NCBI GenBank assembly: GCA_025506515.1
Contig: CM046452.1
Span: forward strand, 38,726,518-38,790,517
DNA from: Flaveria trinervia
Lineage: Eukaryota > Streptophyta > Magnoliopsida > Asterales > Asteraceae
Length of the DNA: 64,000 nt
Reading direction: 5' to 3'
Shown: positions 11,301 to 21,734 of the stretch, piece after piece
Layout of the letters: every line of letters begins with the position of its first letter
How positions within the stretch are numbered: position 1 is the first letter of the stretch
The notes under the pieces: generated by a model
The model's input: only the letters and a program-made list of their open reading frames with translations
What the model was told of the DNA's origin: nothing
Databases searched by the model: none
Position numbers and translations under genes: made by a program

Positions 11301-12522
11301 TGTTGATCCTTGATAGGGTGTTGTGAATCAACTCATTGCCCTTAAGAGACATAATCTCTTCATCAGTTCCAATTAAAAGGTCAGTAAAGGATATGGAAAT
11401 GAAACCTAATGACCCAGGACTTCGATCAATATCTAAGGCATTGAGCATGTGATAGGGCTGTCCCTTTTTGGTTGTTCAGGGGAGTATAGAGACTCACCCT
11501 GAGGGCTTTCAGCTTGGGTTGTGGGCTCATGGTTCTCAGACTGAGGAGACTCAAGAACAATATTGAGGTCAATTGTGAAGGATGGTTGGACCTCAGGCTG
11601 AGTGGGAGCCCTTTGTTCCACTCTAGCCTTTTTGGGTAGAACATGAGGAGCTTGTTCAATCAGAGAAGATTGAACAAGGGTTCATTTGGGACGTCTCTAA
11701 TGAGTAAATCTAATGGTTGGAAAAGGTAGATTTGGCAAAGTGGGGGTAGTTGCTGGTGTGGGTTCATCACCTGTGGGGTTAACAGGGATGTCACCAGGAG
11801 CCGTTGGCTCAGTCATACCTAGAAGAAGTGCAGTCTATCTTCCTGTGAAGTTGGTGGACACTCTCTTCAATGTCTTGAAGATGGTCGGCCTCATTTGAGG
11901 AGCAGTCAGGGCAGCTACACAGACAAGCTTGCTCTGGTCCAGCTCGAGAAACCTGGGATACATGAAGAATGTGTCCTTTTGAAGATTTCGCATGAGGTTA
12001 GTCAGCACAAATCTTGAATAGTTGAAGCGAAGGCATTTCACCAACCCATGAACTAGGCCCCAAGTTCATATGGGATTTGATCCCATCCCCCAGATTTGTT
12101 CGACATGCAATGAAGGACCACATGTAGCAGGAACTTCCATTTATACGAGAAGTTAAATTTGTAGACAGTTGACCTGCTAACGTCTCCACCATATCCCATT
12201 TGGAGATAAGAATTGTCCAAATCTGCTCTGGGGAACTCCATTGGAGTGCCCTCATCATGAAGCTCTAGATGCTCCCTGATGATCTGTTTAAAAATGACCA
12301 ACTCCTGGCCACAGATGCTCGATCGAATGACACGAACCCCATTTAGGGTTTCAATCTGACCATTTGCCCAAAATTCAGGCATATGGTTTGAGTAAATTGT
12401 GGGGTAACAGTCAGAGCGGTGTAGTAGGAAGATTAGGTTAGAAAGGAGACGATATCTGAGAAGTCAGCATCTTGTGAAGAATCAAGAAGTGCGACTTGGT
12501 TGTGCTGAGGGTTGAAGGCCAT
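8374..12522 (-). pseudogene. Element M extra 3' ORF (aORF), broken
   Basis: Downstream of pol on the same strand lies a long second gene. I start it at the ATG at 12522, because MAFNPQHNQVALL aligns with the start of the S aORF (HNCVAYL). An N-terminal globular block follows: the FWANGQ region, then YLQMGYGGD and KWKFLLHVVLHCM between 12380 and 12060. The S aORF shares D-x-S-[YF]-x3-GY-x-GD with it. The remainder (about 11900-8640) is Pro/Gln/Ser-rich, then Lys/Glu-rich with coiled-coil character, with SE-containing repeats near 10300-10400. I see no signal peptide or hydrophobic membrane segment, so an envelope role is not supported. It is split into at least eight open pieces. From memory, related ORFs occur in composite-family SIRE elements. 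Function unknown. Confidence 0.7.
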
Positions 12523-13160
12523 TTGGAAAGATGAATGGGGATGATTTGAGCTGGGTAAAGTTGAGAAGGAGAAATTTCTAGGGCAGTAAAATTTGCAAGT
12601 AAGAGAGTGAAATTGAATAGTCGAGATTATTTAAAAGATTGTGGAATGGCGGTAATGGGGGTTAGGATATGATGATGTGATGGTTTAGTGGATGAAATGA
12701 CAGTGGCAGTAAGGTTAAAATCAGTTAAATAATCCAACATCATTAACAAAATCTTTGCTTTTTACAGTGTGGGGCCCAAGAAATTTACGTTACACAGTGA
12801 AATCTCTCTTCCGAGTGTAAAACATTTCCGAAGGTAACTTGTCTTCCGAAGGGAATTCTTACTTCCGAAGCCAAAACTTTGCTTTCGAAGGTTAGAGTTG
12901 CTTCCGAATAGAGAATTTGTAACTTTCGGTAGTAGATCTGATATACAATCAATCGCTTCTTTCGAGACCAAAAATTCTTCCGAGAAGAAAGTTATCCTTT
13001 GAGAAATTTTGCTTCGGAAGATATGAGAATGTCTTCTAAAGGTTATTTCTCTTCGGAAGGAATTTACACTTAGAAAATTTCAGAGAGAATTTCTGGTAAC
13101 AGGGCTTAAATTGTATTGACACAAGACTTACATATTAAAAGGTTTTCAAAAGAGATCAGA
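12523..13160 (-). promoter_or_regulatory. Element M pol-aORF spacer with CTTCSGAAG array and TATA-like box
   Basis: No coding evidence. Between 12808 and 13062 about ten copies or variants of CTTCCGAAG/CTTCGGAAG occur, the same motif that fills the M LTR. Closer to the extra ORF, TTTTAAATAAT (12627-12637 on the minus strand) lies about 105-115 bp before the ATG at 12522. The order motif array, TATA-like box, ORF resembles a promoter; this is inferred. Confidence 0.55.
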
Positions 13161-13911
13161 TTAATCAATATTTATCATCCCAATAGCTATTATGAGATAC
13201 TTAAACCTTTGTTCATCAAAATCTTTGATAAACATATTAGCATATTGTTCATTTGAATCAACTTTGATTAACTTGATTAGATTTTTCTCATGAATGTCTC
13301 TAATGAAATGATACCTGATGTCAATGTGCTTAGTCTTGGAGTGCTTCATCGGATTTTCAGTAATGGAGATAGCACTTTTGTGTCAATATGGATAGGAGTA
13401 CTCATAAAGTTGAATCCATAGTCTAACATCTGATTTTGAATCCATAGCAGTTGAGCACAGCAGCTAGCAGCAGCAATGTATTCAGCTTCAGCAGTTGATG
13501 TAGAGACACAGGATTGTTTCTTGCATTGCCATGAGATGATCTTTCCACCAAGAAATTGACATCCTCCTCATGTTGATTTCTTGTCAATATTGCAGCCTCC
13601 ATAGTCACTGTTAGAGTATCCATAAAGATTGAAATCCTTGTTTCAAGGATACCAGAGACCTAGCCTAGGTGCTCCTTTGATGTATCTGAGGATTCTATTA
13701 ACAGCAGCTAGGTGAGACACCTTAGGAGCAGCCTGATATCTTGCACAAATGCAAGTAGCAAACATGATATCAGGTCTACTGGCTGTTAGATACATCAGAG
13801 AACAATAATTGCCATATACTGATGTTGATCAGTATCCTCCCCCTCGAGGTCAAGACAAAGATTATGGTTTCTGGGTATGGGTGTCTTGGTAGGCTTGTAA
13901 TACTTCATTTC
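13161..13911 (-). pseudogene. Element M RNase H (3' end of pol)
   Basis: Continues the M pol across the S insertion (TSD AAATC at 13912-13916 and 26124-26128). On the minus strand SRPDIMF, then the SNSDYGG block and STSTAEAEYIAAA-type residues are spread over three frames. The C-terminal HSKTKHIDIRYHFIRD piece (13349-13161) reads through to the pol stop. The first RNase H Asp is Asn in the SNSDYGG block, and several stops break the domain. It would normally degrade RNA in RNA:DNA hybrids during reverse transcription. Confidence 0.85.
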
Positions 13912-13916
13912 AAATC

Positions 13917-14659
13917 TGTTGGACCAAAATAACCAATAAGCCTGATCAAAAAAACCTCTAAGTCCCACAGACATTACAACTTCTGAAGAAGATCACAACA
14001 GCTGAAGACATCAGCTGATTACAAGGTCTAAAGACAAAGTCTGAATACAAGATCTGAAGATTTCTACTGAAGACAAAGTCTGAAAGTAAAGTACTGAAGA
14101 CAAAGTCTGAAAGTGAAGTACTGAAGACAAAGTCTGAAGCTATCAGCTGAAGACAACGCCTGAAATAAAAGTCTGAAGAACAAAGACTGAAGACCAGAGT
14201 GATCAGTAGTTGTCACAACAGCTGAAGTTATTAACTTCAGTAGTTGTGATGGTTTTCCTTTTCAGTACTTGTAATTTACCTTTCAGTAGTTTATAGTTTT
14301 AGTAGTTTTATGTTCTTGTACTTAGCATTCTCTGAGATGTGATCAGTTGTTGAGAACATTCTCAGTAGTTTGCATAGTTTCAGTGTTTGTATAATTCTGT
14401 TAGATGTCCCTATCAAGTGACATCAGCAGACATCACATTCCTTATATAAGGAATGTTGACCTAATTGTAACGTGTGACTTTGAACCACCACGAAAGCATT
14501 TGAATGAAATATTCCTTTTGCAGAATTCACTCACTCTCTCTATAACCGCGTACTATTCCATTGAATATCAATTGAGTTGTTGCTAAATTGCCTAATTCAT
14601 TGTTCAAATTCCGTTGCAATCTACTCTAATTAATCAAACTTAAATCATTGATCCTAAAA
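13917..14659 (+). repeat. Element S 5' LTR (743 bp)
   Basis: Begins TGTTGGACC and ends ATCCTAAAA, where the right copy has ATCCTAACA; the terminal CA has mutated here. A TATA box, CTTATATAAGG, is at 14441-14451. Upstream of it, 13975-14310 is filled with ACTGAAGAC/AAGTCTGAA and TTCAGTAGTT motifs. The two LTRs differ by roughly 5 percent by eye, with a few indels. Confidence 0.93.
13975..14310 (+). repeat. Iterated ACTGAAGAC / TTCAGTAGTT motif array in the S LTR
   Basis: At least ten copies of CTGAAGAC or AAGTCTGAA occur, several in a 27-28 bp tandem unit containing AAAGTACTGAAGACAAAGTC. TTCAGTAGTT copies follow on the other arm. The array lies upstream of the LTR TATA box, in the position of a U3 enhancer. 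The same words recur at 17065-17160 and 21081-21660. Confidence 0.8.
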
Positions 14660-14661
14660 AA

Positions 14662-14678
14662 TGGTATCAGAGCAGGTT
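14662..14678 (+). promoter_or_regulatory. Element S primer-binding site (initiator tRNA-Met type)
   Basis: TGGTATCAGAGCAGGTT begins two bases after the 5' LTR. It matches the 3' end complement of plant initiator tRNA-Met, the usual minus-strand primer of copia elements. Confidence 0.9.
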
Positions 14679-14888
14679 AATCATTGATCGATCTAACAAT
14701 TGATCATTGAAACTGCTATTTCGATATCTAAGTTTGATCAAATTAGCATATTTGCAAGAATTGGTTATAGAGATTGAATTTCTGCTGCTTTCGGTTATTT
14801 GCTTTGAGATTTCTCTTGGTTCGTATTGAGTTTGTTGTGTTTTGCGCTAAATCGGTTAAAACTTAATTAAATTTGATTGAATCTAAGA

Positions 14889-17376
14889 ATGACTACTCCT
14901 TCTAATGACCCTCACATACTGGCTCCTCGACTAAGCCTCCAATGCTGGTTAGGACTGAGTATAACATATGGCAACGAAGAATGCTCCATCACCTGTTTGT
15001 TAACAGTTCAGGTTGTTGGACATCTGTGGTACATGGTCCACAAAAGCCTATGGTGAACAATCTGGAAACCAACCAAATGGTTCTGAAGAAGAAGGAACAA
15101 TACTCAAATGAGGATTGAAAACTGTTTGAGATTGATGCTAAAGCCCATGGAATTCTGGCCATGCACTGCCGAATGAAATCTATTCTGGGCTTATGCATCA
15201 TTAAATTGCTCATGACCTCTGGAATGCATTGAAAGAATAATTTGGTGGAACAGATGAGGTCTTAGCAAACAACAGAGAAATTCTTGCCCAACAATATGAG
15301 ACATTCTCTCATAGGAAGGGTGAGACACAGACTCAACAGTTTGAGCGTTTTTCCTGTTTGATCTCTGAGCTGAAAATGGTCAAACATGAATACACTAATA
15401 GCCAGATGAACAACAGATTCCTCAGATCACTGCCTGAGAGATGGGACACATATACCGTTGTCCTACGCTCCAGTACAAATCTAGATAGCCTATCTCTCAC
15501 CTAACTCCATGGGAAACTGCTTACATTGAAAAAGAGAGAGAGCAAAAAGGAAACTGGCATCATCAGGAAAGCTCACTGATGACTTTGTACCAGGGAACAC
15601 TGCATCAGAAAGCCATCATGATGAGCATATAGATTTCTCTTCAAATAGTTCTGATCATGCATTTGTTAGTGTTGATAGTCAGTCAGGCTGTAATAGTGAC
15701 AATTTGTGCTTCATTATGGATGATTTGAAAGGTATTGCTGATGATGACTTAGAAGAGATGGATATTCTGAGCCTAATGGCCTTGATTAATATCAGATCTC
15801 AAAATTTCTACAAGAGAACTGGTAGGAAATTTCTAGGACTCTCTGGCAAAACCAAAGTTGGTTTTGACAAGAGTAAGTTGAGGTATCACAAATGCCACAG
15901 GCTTGGGCACTTTGCAAGAGAGTGTAGATCAACTGGATCTAACTCCTATGCACCCTTTGTGACTTTTCCAAGCAATAGTTCACAAAACAGAGGGCAACAT
16001 CCTGCTAGTTCTGGTCATCATGCACAACCTACATCTCCTGCATATTTTGTCCCTCAGGGTCCAATGCCATATTCATATCCCTGCTATTACATGCCACAGC
16101 CAAATCAAGTTCAAGTTCCTATTGCACAACAACCTCAAGCCTTACCTGAGCCTCAACCATCTCAACCATCTCAATCACAACTTCATCACAGCTCTTCACC
16201 CCTGGTGCTGTTGATCGAGTAGTTTACGAGATGATCTTTCTGGTAATGAGCAATTATTTGCTAGTGATGGTCACATGGTGGTGAACATCCTTTTGGGAAT
16301 CTTGCTCTCATGGCCCTAGAGTCTACTGAGGGTTCATGCTTCAATGCATCTTCATCACAGGTAACCCAGGTATCCTCTAAGGCTAAGGCCAAGCTATGTT
16401 TTGAATCTTGCATAGCTGCATTTCTCTATTAGAGAGGCAAATGTAGTTTTAATAAATCAAAATCTTGAGCTTGAGCAAACCCTTTCCAAAAAAAAAGCTG
16501 AGTATGAGTCTATCCTTAAAGATAAAGATGATGAGATTTATAAGCATAAATGCCATTAAATGATGAAAAGGCTAAGGTTGAGGTCATTCTTGAGAACCAT
16601 AAAGATCTCAAAGAACACTTGCAGCTACCCAAGTTGAGTGTGACCGCTGGGTATCATCCTGCAAGGGATTTGAAATGCTTCTCAGCAAGCAAACAGCTTC
16701 GAATGTGAAGTTTGGAGTAGGTTACAATCACATTGCACCACCTATAGATTTTACTCCAAAATCAATAGTAAAACCTGAAGGTAAAAGTAATGTCCAAACC
16801 ACAGCATCATGTGTATCATCCTCAAGATCAGAAGATGAAATCAGTGTTGATACCTTAGCAAATCAATTGCCTGATGGGTTAACTATTGATAAGCACATGA
16901 AGCTGAGTACTTCAGATGTTGTCCCTCAAAGTACCTCAAGTATCGAAGGACAAGTCATAACATCTTAAAAGAATTTCAAATCAACTGAAATAAAAGGATT
17001 AACGATTGCTGAGGAATCTATCATACGGTCTTTCAGGACGGATAGAGAGAAGCTGAGAAACAAGTCTTCAGTTGTTACAGATCCTTCTATACTTAACACA
17101 AGTACTGAATGGAGGAAAGTACTGAAGATCACACCTTCAGTAGTTTCCACTTCAGAAGTTGATCAATCCAAGATGAAGAATAAGCCATGTTACATATGTG
17201 GTAAGTTCAATCATCTTTCTGATGAATGTTGGTACAAAAAGGGTTCCAAACTCAACAAAGATAAGCTCATTAAAATGCAGATGGATGAAATGAAAAATGA
17301 GTTTGAGACCAAGTTTGTACCACAGTCATCCCATATTGATACCCAAGGCTTCACCCAAATCCAAAAAGAAGGATAG
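14889..17376 (+). pseudogene. Element S gag, broken
   Basis: I start it at the ATG at 14889 (MTTPSNDPH), the first ATG with Gag-like downstream sequence. Gag forms the particle and binds element RNA. A frameshift near 14930 and several stops follow. The open piece 15704-16222 carries the first knuckle HKCHRLGHFAREC, with Tyr (TAT, 15884-15886) where the first Cys belongs, then a Pro/Gln-rich tail. The piece 16675-16968 is Ser/Thr-rich. The piece 17173-17376 carries an intact second CCHC knuckle, CYICGKFNHLSDEC. The segment 17040-17160 contains the element's own CTTCAG/ACTGAAG motif inside coding sequence. Confidence 0.82.
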
Positions 17377-17689
17377 GGTTTATCATAAACAGCTGATTGT
17401 GTTTTCCACATGATAAAAATCAGACTAAGTCTGTGAATTTCAAGGAGGAAATGGTGGGCCACAAGAACTCATCAAAAACAAGTGCTGATGTGTCACAAGA
17501 GCTGAAAGCTTTAGCTACAAATCAGACACAACTTGTTATGATGTTCAGCATTGTGTTGGGAGAGTTAACCAACTAGATGCACCTGTGATCAAACCACTGA
17601 AATATTCCAAACCCAAATCTAGGGAATCCATTTCAGCACCATCTCCACCTTCATCAGCTGTTAATCATGAGAAACAAGTTATGGTTAAA

Positions 17690-18140
17690 TCTGTTGATGA
17701 AATCAGACCCAAAACCAAAAGGTTTGGGTCTCAAAACCTAACTACTTCCTTGTGATGAATGCAGGGTTCTTTAGCATGCCAAAGAAGCATCTGGTATGTA
17801 GACAGTGGAGGATCTATGCATATGACAGGGAGCAGTTCTCTTCTTAATGACTACTCTCAAGGAAAGAAGGGTTTGTTTCATTGGAAATGATGCTAAGGGT
17901 TACATCATCGGGAAAGGATATGTGTCTAATGGAGAAATCAGATTTGATGATGTTTACCATGTGGAGAATCTCAAGTATAATCTACTGAGTGTCGTCAGAT
18001 GTGTGATAAAGGGCATATTGCACTTTTCACAAGCCAGAACTGTAGGATTCTATCTTCCACAGTTCTGAGGCTGATTGACAAGGTATTGGATGAACATAAT
18101 CTCCTGAAGCCCACTGATTAGAAAAGTATATGCCCTGGAT
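17690..18140 (+). pseudogene. Element S protease and protease-integrase linker
   Basis: The aspartic protease active site DSG is at 17801-17809 within WYVDSGGSMHMTG. The usual Cys of DSGCS is Gly. The next open piece (17847-18068) has the typical pol pattern ending YNLLSV, which leads into the integrase zinc-binding region. The protease would cleave the Gag-Pol polyprotein. Frameshifts separate it from both neighbours. Confidence 0.8.
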
Positions 18141-19559
18141 TTGTCAAAGAACATGGATTTGAAGGGTCATCCTTGCTTGTTCTCCAAAGCTTCTCCTCAG
18201 GAATCTAAACTGTGGCACAGAAGGCTGGGTCATGTAAATCTCAAAAACATGAATCAGCTGATCCATAATAGTTTAGTGAGAGGTCTACCAATAAAGGAGT
18301 TCCACTGTGATGAAACCTACACTGCTTGTTTGAAAGGAAAACAGCACAAAGTCTCATTCCCTCCTATTGAAGAACCTAAGTCCACTGCCTGCTTGCAGTT
18401 ACTGCACATGGATCTATTTGGTCCTGTGAGAGTGATGAGCATGGCAAAGAAGAAATACTGTCCGGTAATTGTGGATGATTACTCCAGATTTGTATGGACT
18501 TTCTTCTTGCATTCAAAGGATGAGGTTACTCGGACGATTATAAACTTTGTGTTGTATGTTGAGAAGCAGTATTCCCTATCAGTCAAGTGTATAAGGAGTG
18601 ATAATGGAACAAAATTCAGAAACCATACATTTGATGATTTTTATCTCTCAAAGGGAATCAAGAGGCAGTTTAGCATCCCAAGGACTCCAGAACAAAATGG
18701 AGTAGTGGAGAGAAAGAACAGGACCCTAATTGAAGCTGCAAGGTCCATGTTGGCTGACTCTGGTTTGCCATTGACCTTTTGGGCTAAAGCTGTCAACACA
18801 GCTTGCTATGTGCAGAGTAGAGTTGTAGTAAATCAGAGGTTGATGAAGACTCCATATGAAGTTCTACATCATTTGGTTCCTCTAATTTCATTCTTCAAAG
18901 CCTTTGGGTGTCCTTGTTTCATTCTCAACACAAAGGATCAACTCCACAAATTTGGTCCTAAGGTGGATGCAGGGTATTTTGTAAGATATTCATCCACATG
19001 CAAGGCTTATAGAGTCTTCAACTGCAGAACAAAGATAGTTGAAGAAACCTTGCATGTGATGTTCAATGAATCTCCTAAGGATAAAATTCCACAAAACCCT
19101 GTGGAGTTGTTTGATCTGGATATACTGCAATATGTTCCTTATCAACCTCCAGCTGTTGCAGATCATGTGAATAAATCATCTTCTGCAACAAGTCTTCCAC
19201 CTAGTGGTACTGAAGTTGATGATGATATCAATACTCACCTTTTCAAGTTTAGTGATCAACTGCCTGAGTCTACTAAACTTGATGTTCCTGTAGCTTCAGT
19301 AGCTCCATCCACAACAAATGCTGATGAGATTTCTGACTCCTCTACATCATTTGAATTGCCATCTAATACTTGGTTTCAAGAGTCTGGATCAACATCTGTT
19401 ACTGCTGAACCTGCTACAAACACTTGCACTGATCTTATAGTGTACCAAGAGCTTAAGAATCACCCCATGTCTCAACCATTGGTGATATCAATGCTGGTGT
19501 CTCAACCAGAAGTCAATTGTCCAACTTCTGCTTCTATGCTCTCTTCATCAGTCAGCTAG
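18141..19559 (+). CDS. Element S integrase, open domain of a broken pol
   Basis: A 472-residue open frame. The zinc-binding part is LWHRRLGH near residues 25-32 and TACLKGKQ near residue 61, where one expected Cys is Tyr. The rve core holds the catalytic triad: Asp in LLHMDLFGP, Asp in RSDNGTKF, and Glu in NGVVERKNR. A C-terminal GKKT-like region and a Ser/Thr/Pro-rich linker to RT follow, out to SMLSSSVS. The ATG at 18141 is not a natural start; pol is made as a polyprotein. The overlap with the next frame at 19517 marks a frameshift. This is the best-kept integrase in the window, though the zinc-finger change makes activity doubtful. Confidence 0.88.
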   Translation: MSKNMDLKGHPCLFSKASPQESKLWHRRLGHVNLKNMNQLIHNSLVRGLPIKEFHCDETYTACLKGKQHKVSFPPIEEPKSTACLQLLHMDLFGPVRVMSMAKKKYCPVIVDDYSRFVWTFFLHSKDEVTRTIINFVLYVEKQYSLSVKCIRSDNGTKFRNHTFDDFYLSKGIKRQFSIPRTPEQNGVVERKNRTLIEAARSMLADSGLPLTFWAKAVNTACYVQSRVVVNQRLMKTPYEVLHHLVPLISFFKAFGCPCFILNTKDQLHKFGPKVDAGYFVRYSSTCKAYRVFNCRTKIVEETLHVMFNESPKDKIPQNPVELFDLDILQYVPYQPPAVADHVNKSSSATSLPPSGTEVDDDINTHLFKFSDQLPESTKLDVPVASVAPSTTNADEISDSSTSFELPSNTWFQESGSTSVTAEPATNTCTDLIVYQELKNHPMSQPLVISMLVSQPEVNCPTSASMLSSSVS

Positions 19560-20179
19560 AGCCAAAGAACTATCATGTTGCTTTAAGAGATAATGGATGG
19601 GTTGAAGCCATGCAGCTTGAGCTACTTCAGTTCAAAAAGCAGCAAGTGTGGGAACTGGTTCCTCTATCCCCAGGTAAGTGTGCAATAGGCACTAAGTGGG
19701 TGTTTAGGAATAAAACTGATGTAAGTGGGCTTATTGTCAAGAACAAGGCTAGACTGGTTGTACAGGGGTTTTCACAAGAAGAAGGTATTGATTATGATGA
19801 AACCTTTGCCCCTGTAGCCAGACTGGAGGCAATTACATTGTTCTTAGCCTATGCTACATTCCACAATCTTAAAGTTTTTCAAATGGATGTCAAAAGTGCT
19901 TTTTTATATGGAAAAATAAAAGAAGAGGTTCTTGTGTGTCAACCACCTGGTTTTGAGGACAATAAACATCATGATTGGGTGTATAAACTTGATAAGGCTC
20001 TTTATGGGTTGAAGCAAGCTCCTAAAGCCTGGTATGAAACACTTTCAAATTTTCTTCTTCAAAATAATTTCAATAGAGGCTCCATAGATAAAACTTTGTT
20101 TATTAAGAAAGTGGATCAGCATAAGCTACTTGTTCAAATTTATGTTGATGATATAATTTTTGCATCCTCTGATCCCTAG
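19517..20179 (+). CDS. Element S reverse transcriptase, open domain
   Basis: RVT_2-type RT in a frame shifted from the integrase. Visible blocks: WELVPL, GTKWVFRNK, LVVQGFSQEEGIDYDETFAPVAR, catalytic Asp in QMDVKSAFLYG, ALYGLKQAPKAWYE, and the intact YVDDIIFASS box near 20142-20171. A stop follows SSDP at 20177-20179. It would copy element RNA into cDNA in the cytoplasmic particle. The catalytic residues I can see are kept, but no intact polyprotein could deliver it. Confidence 0.9.
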   Translation: MSNFCFYALFISQLEPKNYHVALRDNGWVEAMQLELLQFKKQQVWELVPLSPGKCAIGTKWVFRNKTDVSGLIVKNKARLVVQGFSQEEGIDYDETFAPVARLEAITLFLAYATFHNLKVFQMDVKSAFLYGKIKEEVLVCQPPGFEDNKHHDWVYKLDKALYGLKQAPKAWYETLSNFLLQNNFNRGSIDKTLFIKKVDQHKLLVQIYVDDIIFASSDP

Positions 20180-21080
20180 TTGTGTGATGATTTTACAAGT
20201 AATGAAACAAAAGTTTGAAATGAGTGCAATGGGAGAATTACAGTTCTTTCTAGGCTTGCAAATAAAAAAAAGGTTGATGGAACCTTCATTCATTAGTCAA
20301 AATATACAAATATCTTTTGAATAAGTTTGATTTACAAAACTGTAAGCCCTGTTCTACTCCCATGTGCAACACCACACAATTGGATGAAGATCAGAAAGGT
20401 AAAGCTGTTAATGAAACACTTTACAGATGTATGATTGGGTCCTTGATGTACTTAACAGCTTTTAGACCAGATATTATGTTTGCAACTTGTGTTTGTGCTA
20501 GATTTCAGGCAGCTCCTAAAGAGTCTCATTTGATTGCAGTCAAGAGGATCTTTACATATCAACAAGGTACACAATCTCTAGGTCTTTGGTATTCCACTGG
20601 ACACTCTTGCAAATTAGTTGCTTTTTCTGATAGTGACTATGCAGGGTGTAAGTTAACCAGAAAGTCAACTTCTGGTGGATGTCAATTCCTAGGAAACTGT
20701 TTGATTTCTTGGCAGAGTAAGAAAAAACATATGTTGCTACATCCACTGCTAAAGCAGAGTACATTGCTGTTGCAAGTTGTACATCTCAGGTACTCTGGCA
20801 TCAGAACCAATTATTGGATTATGGCATTACAGAGACTAAGACTCCATTGTTAATGGATAGTGCTTCAGCTCTGTGTATTGTCAAGAATCCAGTCCAGCAT
20901 TCTAGGACCAAACATATAGAGATCAGACACCATTTTATTAGGGATTGTTTTGAAAAAGGTCTGATTGATCCAAAGTTTGTGCCAAGTGCTGATGAGCTTG
21001 CAGATATATTTACTATGCCTTTGGACAGTTCAACTTTCCAAAACCTTGTGTTAAGGCTTGGTATGCTGCAGCTAGAATAA
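20180..21080 (+). pseudogene. Element S RT thumb and RNase H
   Basis: Two overlapping open pieces continue pol. The first (20317-20853) carries MIGSLMYLTAFRPD and the SDSDYAGCK motif with both Asp residues, then STSGGCQFLG. The second (20814-21080) carries MDSASALCIVKNP, the HIEIRHHFIRD block and the pol stop. One frameshift near 20720 shifts the conserved AEYIAVA segment out of frame. Confidence 0.87.
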
Positions 21081-21734
21081 GTGACAACTACTAATGATCT
21101 CAGTAAACAAGTACTGATGACCATTAGTAAACATGTCACAAATAAGTACTGATAAGTTTTATTCTCAGTTGGTTTCATAACTACTGAAGACTAAATTACT
21201 TAAAAAATAATGTACTTTCTATTAAAAGAAACTGATGCAGTTACAACTACTGATGTTAGTAAAAACAGATATGTACTGATGTCCTATGAAACACTGAAAA
21301 CAGCTAAAAGTCTGATAAGTGTTGAGGACAGTATGAAACAACTGAAAAGCTAAGAATTGACGAAAACTACTGATGAGAATTTTCTCTTCAATCGTTTCCA
21401 CAAACTGCTGTTTCACCTTAAACAACGGATGACAAAACCATGTCTTCAGTAGTTTCACAACTACTGATGACTACCACCAAGTCCTCAGTTGTTTCCTACA
21501 CCTGAAGACAAAACCAAGGTTTTCAGTAGTTTCATACTATTGATGACTAAAACCAAGTCTTCAGTTGTTTCAAATGTCTGATAGTTAAAACCAAGTCTTC
21601 AATTGTTTTCATACAACTGATGACAACACCAACACTTTCAGTCGTTTTCTTTTCAGCCTTTTCTTAACATATAAATACCTGCACTTATAGCGGAACGTTT
21701 CATTAGCCGTTTTCTATCCTTTTCTCTCTCAACA
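21081..21734 (+). promoter_or_regulatory. Element S pol-aORF spacer: motif array and putative internal promoter
   Basis: No coding evidence. From 21081 to about 21660 the spacer repeats the LTR words TTCAGTAGTTTCA, ACTACTGATGAC, AAGTCTTCAGTTGTTTC and CTGAAGAC, partly as a tandem unit of about 55-60 bp. A TATA box follows at 21670-21677 and the extra ORF starts at 21735. The LTR has the same order of motif array then TATA box. An internal promoter for the extra ORF is inferred. Confidence 0.6.
21670..21677 (+). promoter_or_regulatory. TATA box 65 bp before the S extra ORF
   Basis: TATAAATA in the context ACATATAAATACC is a textbook plant TATA box. A CT-rich stretch (TTTTCTCTCTCAACA) precedes the ATG at 21735, resembling a short plant 5' leader. 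The distance allows a start of transcription about 30 bp downstream and a leader of about 30 nt. Confidence 0.6.
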
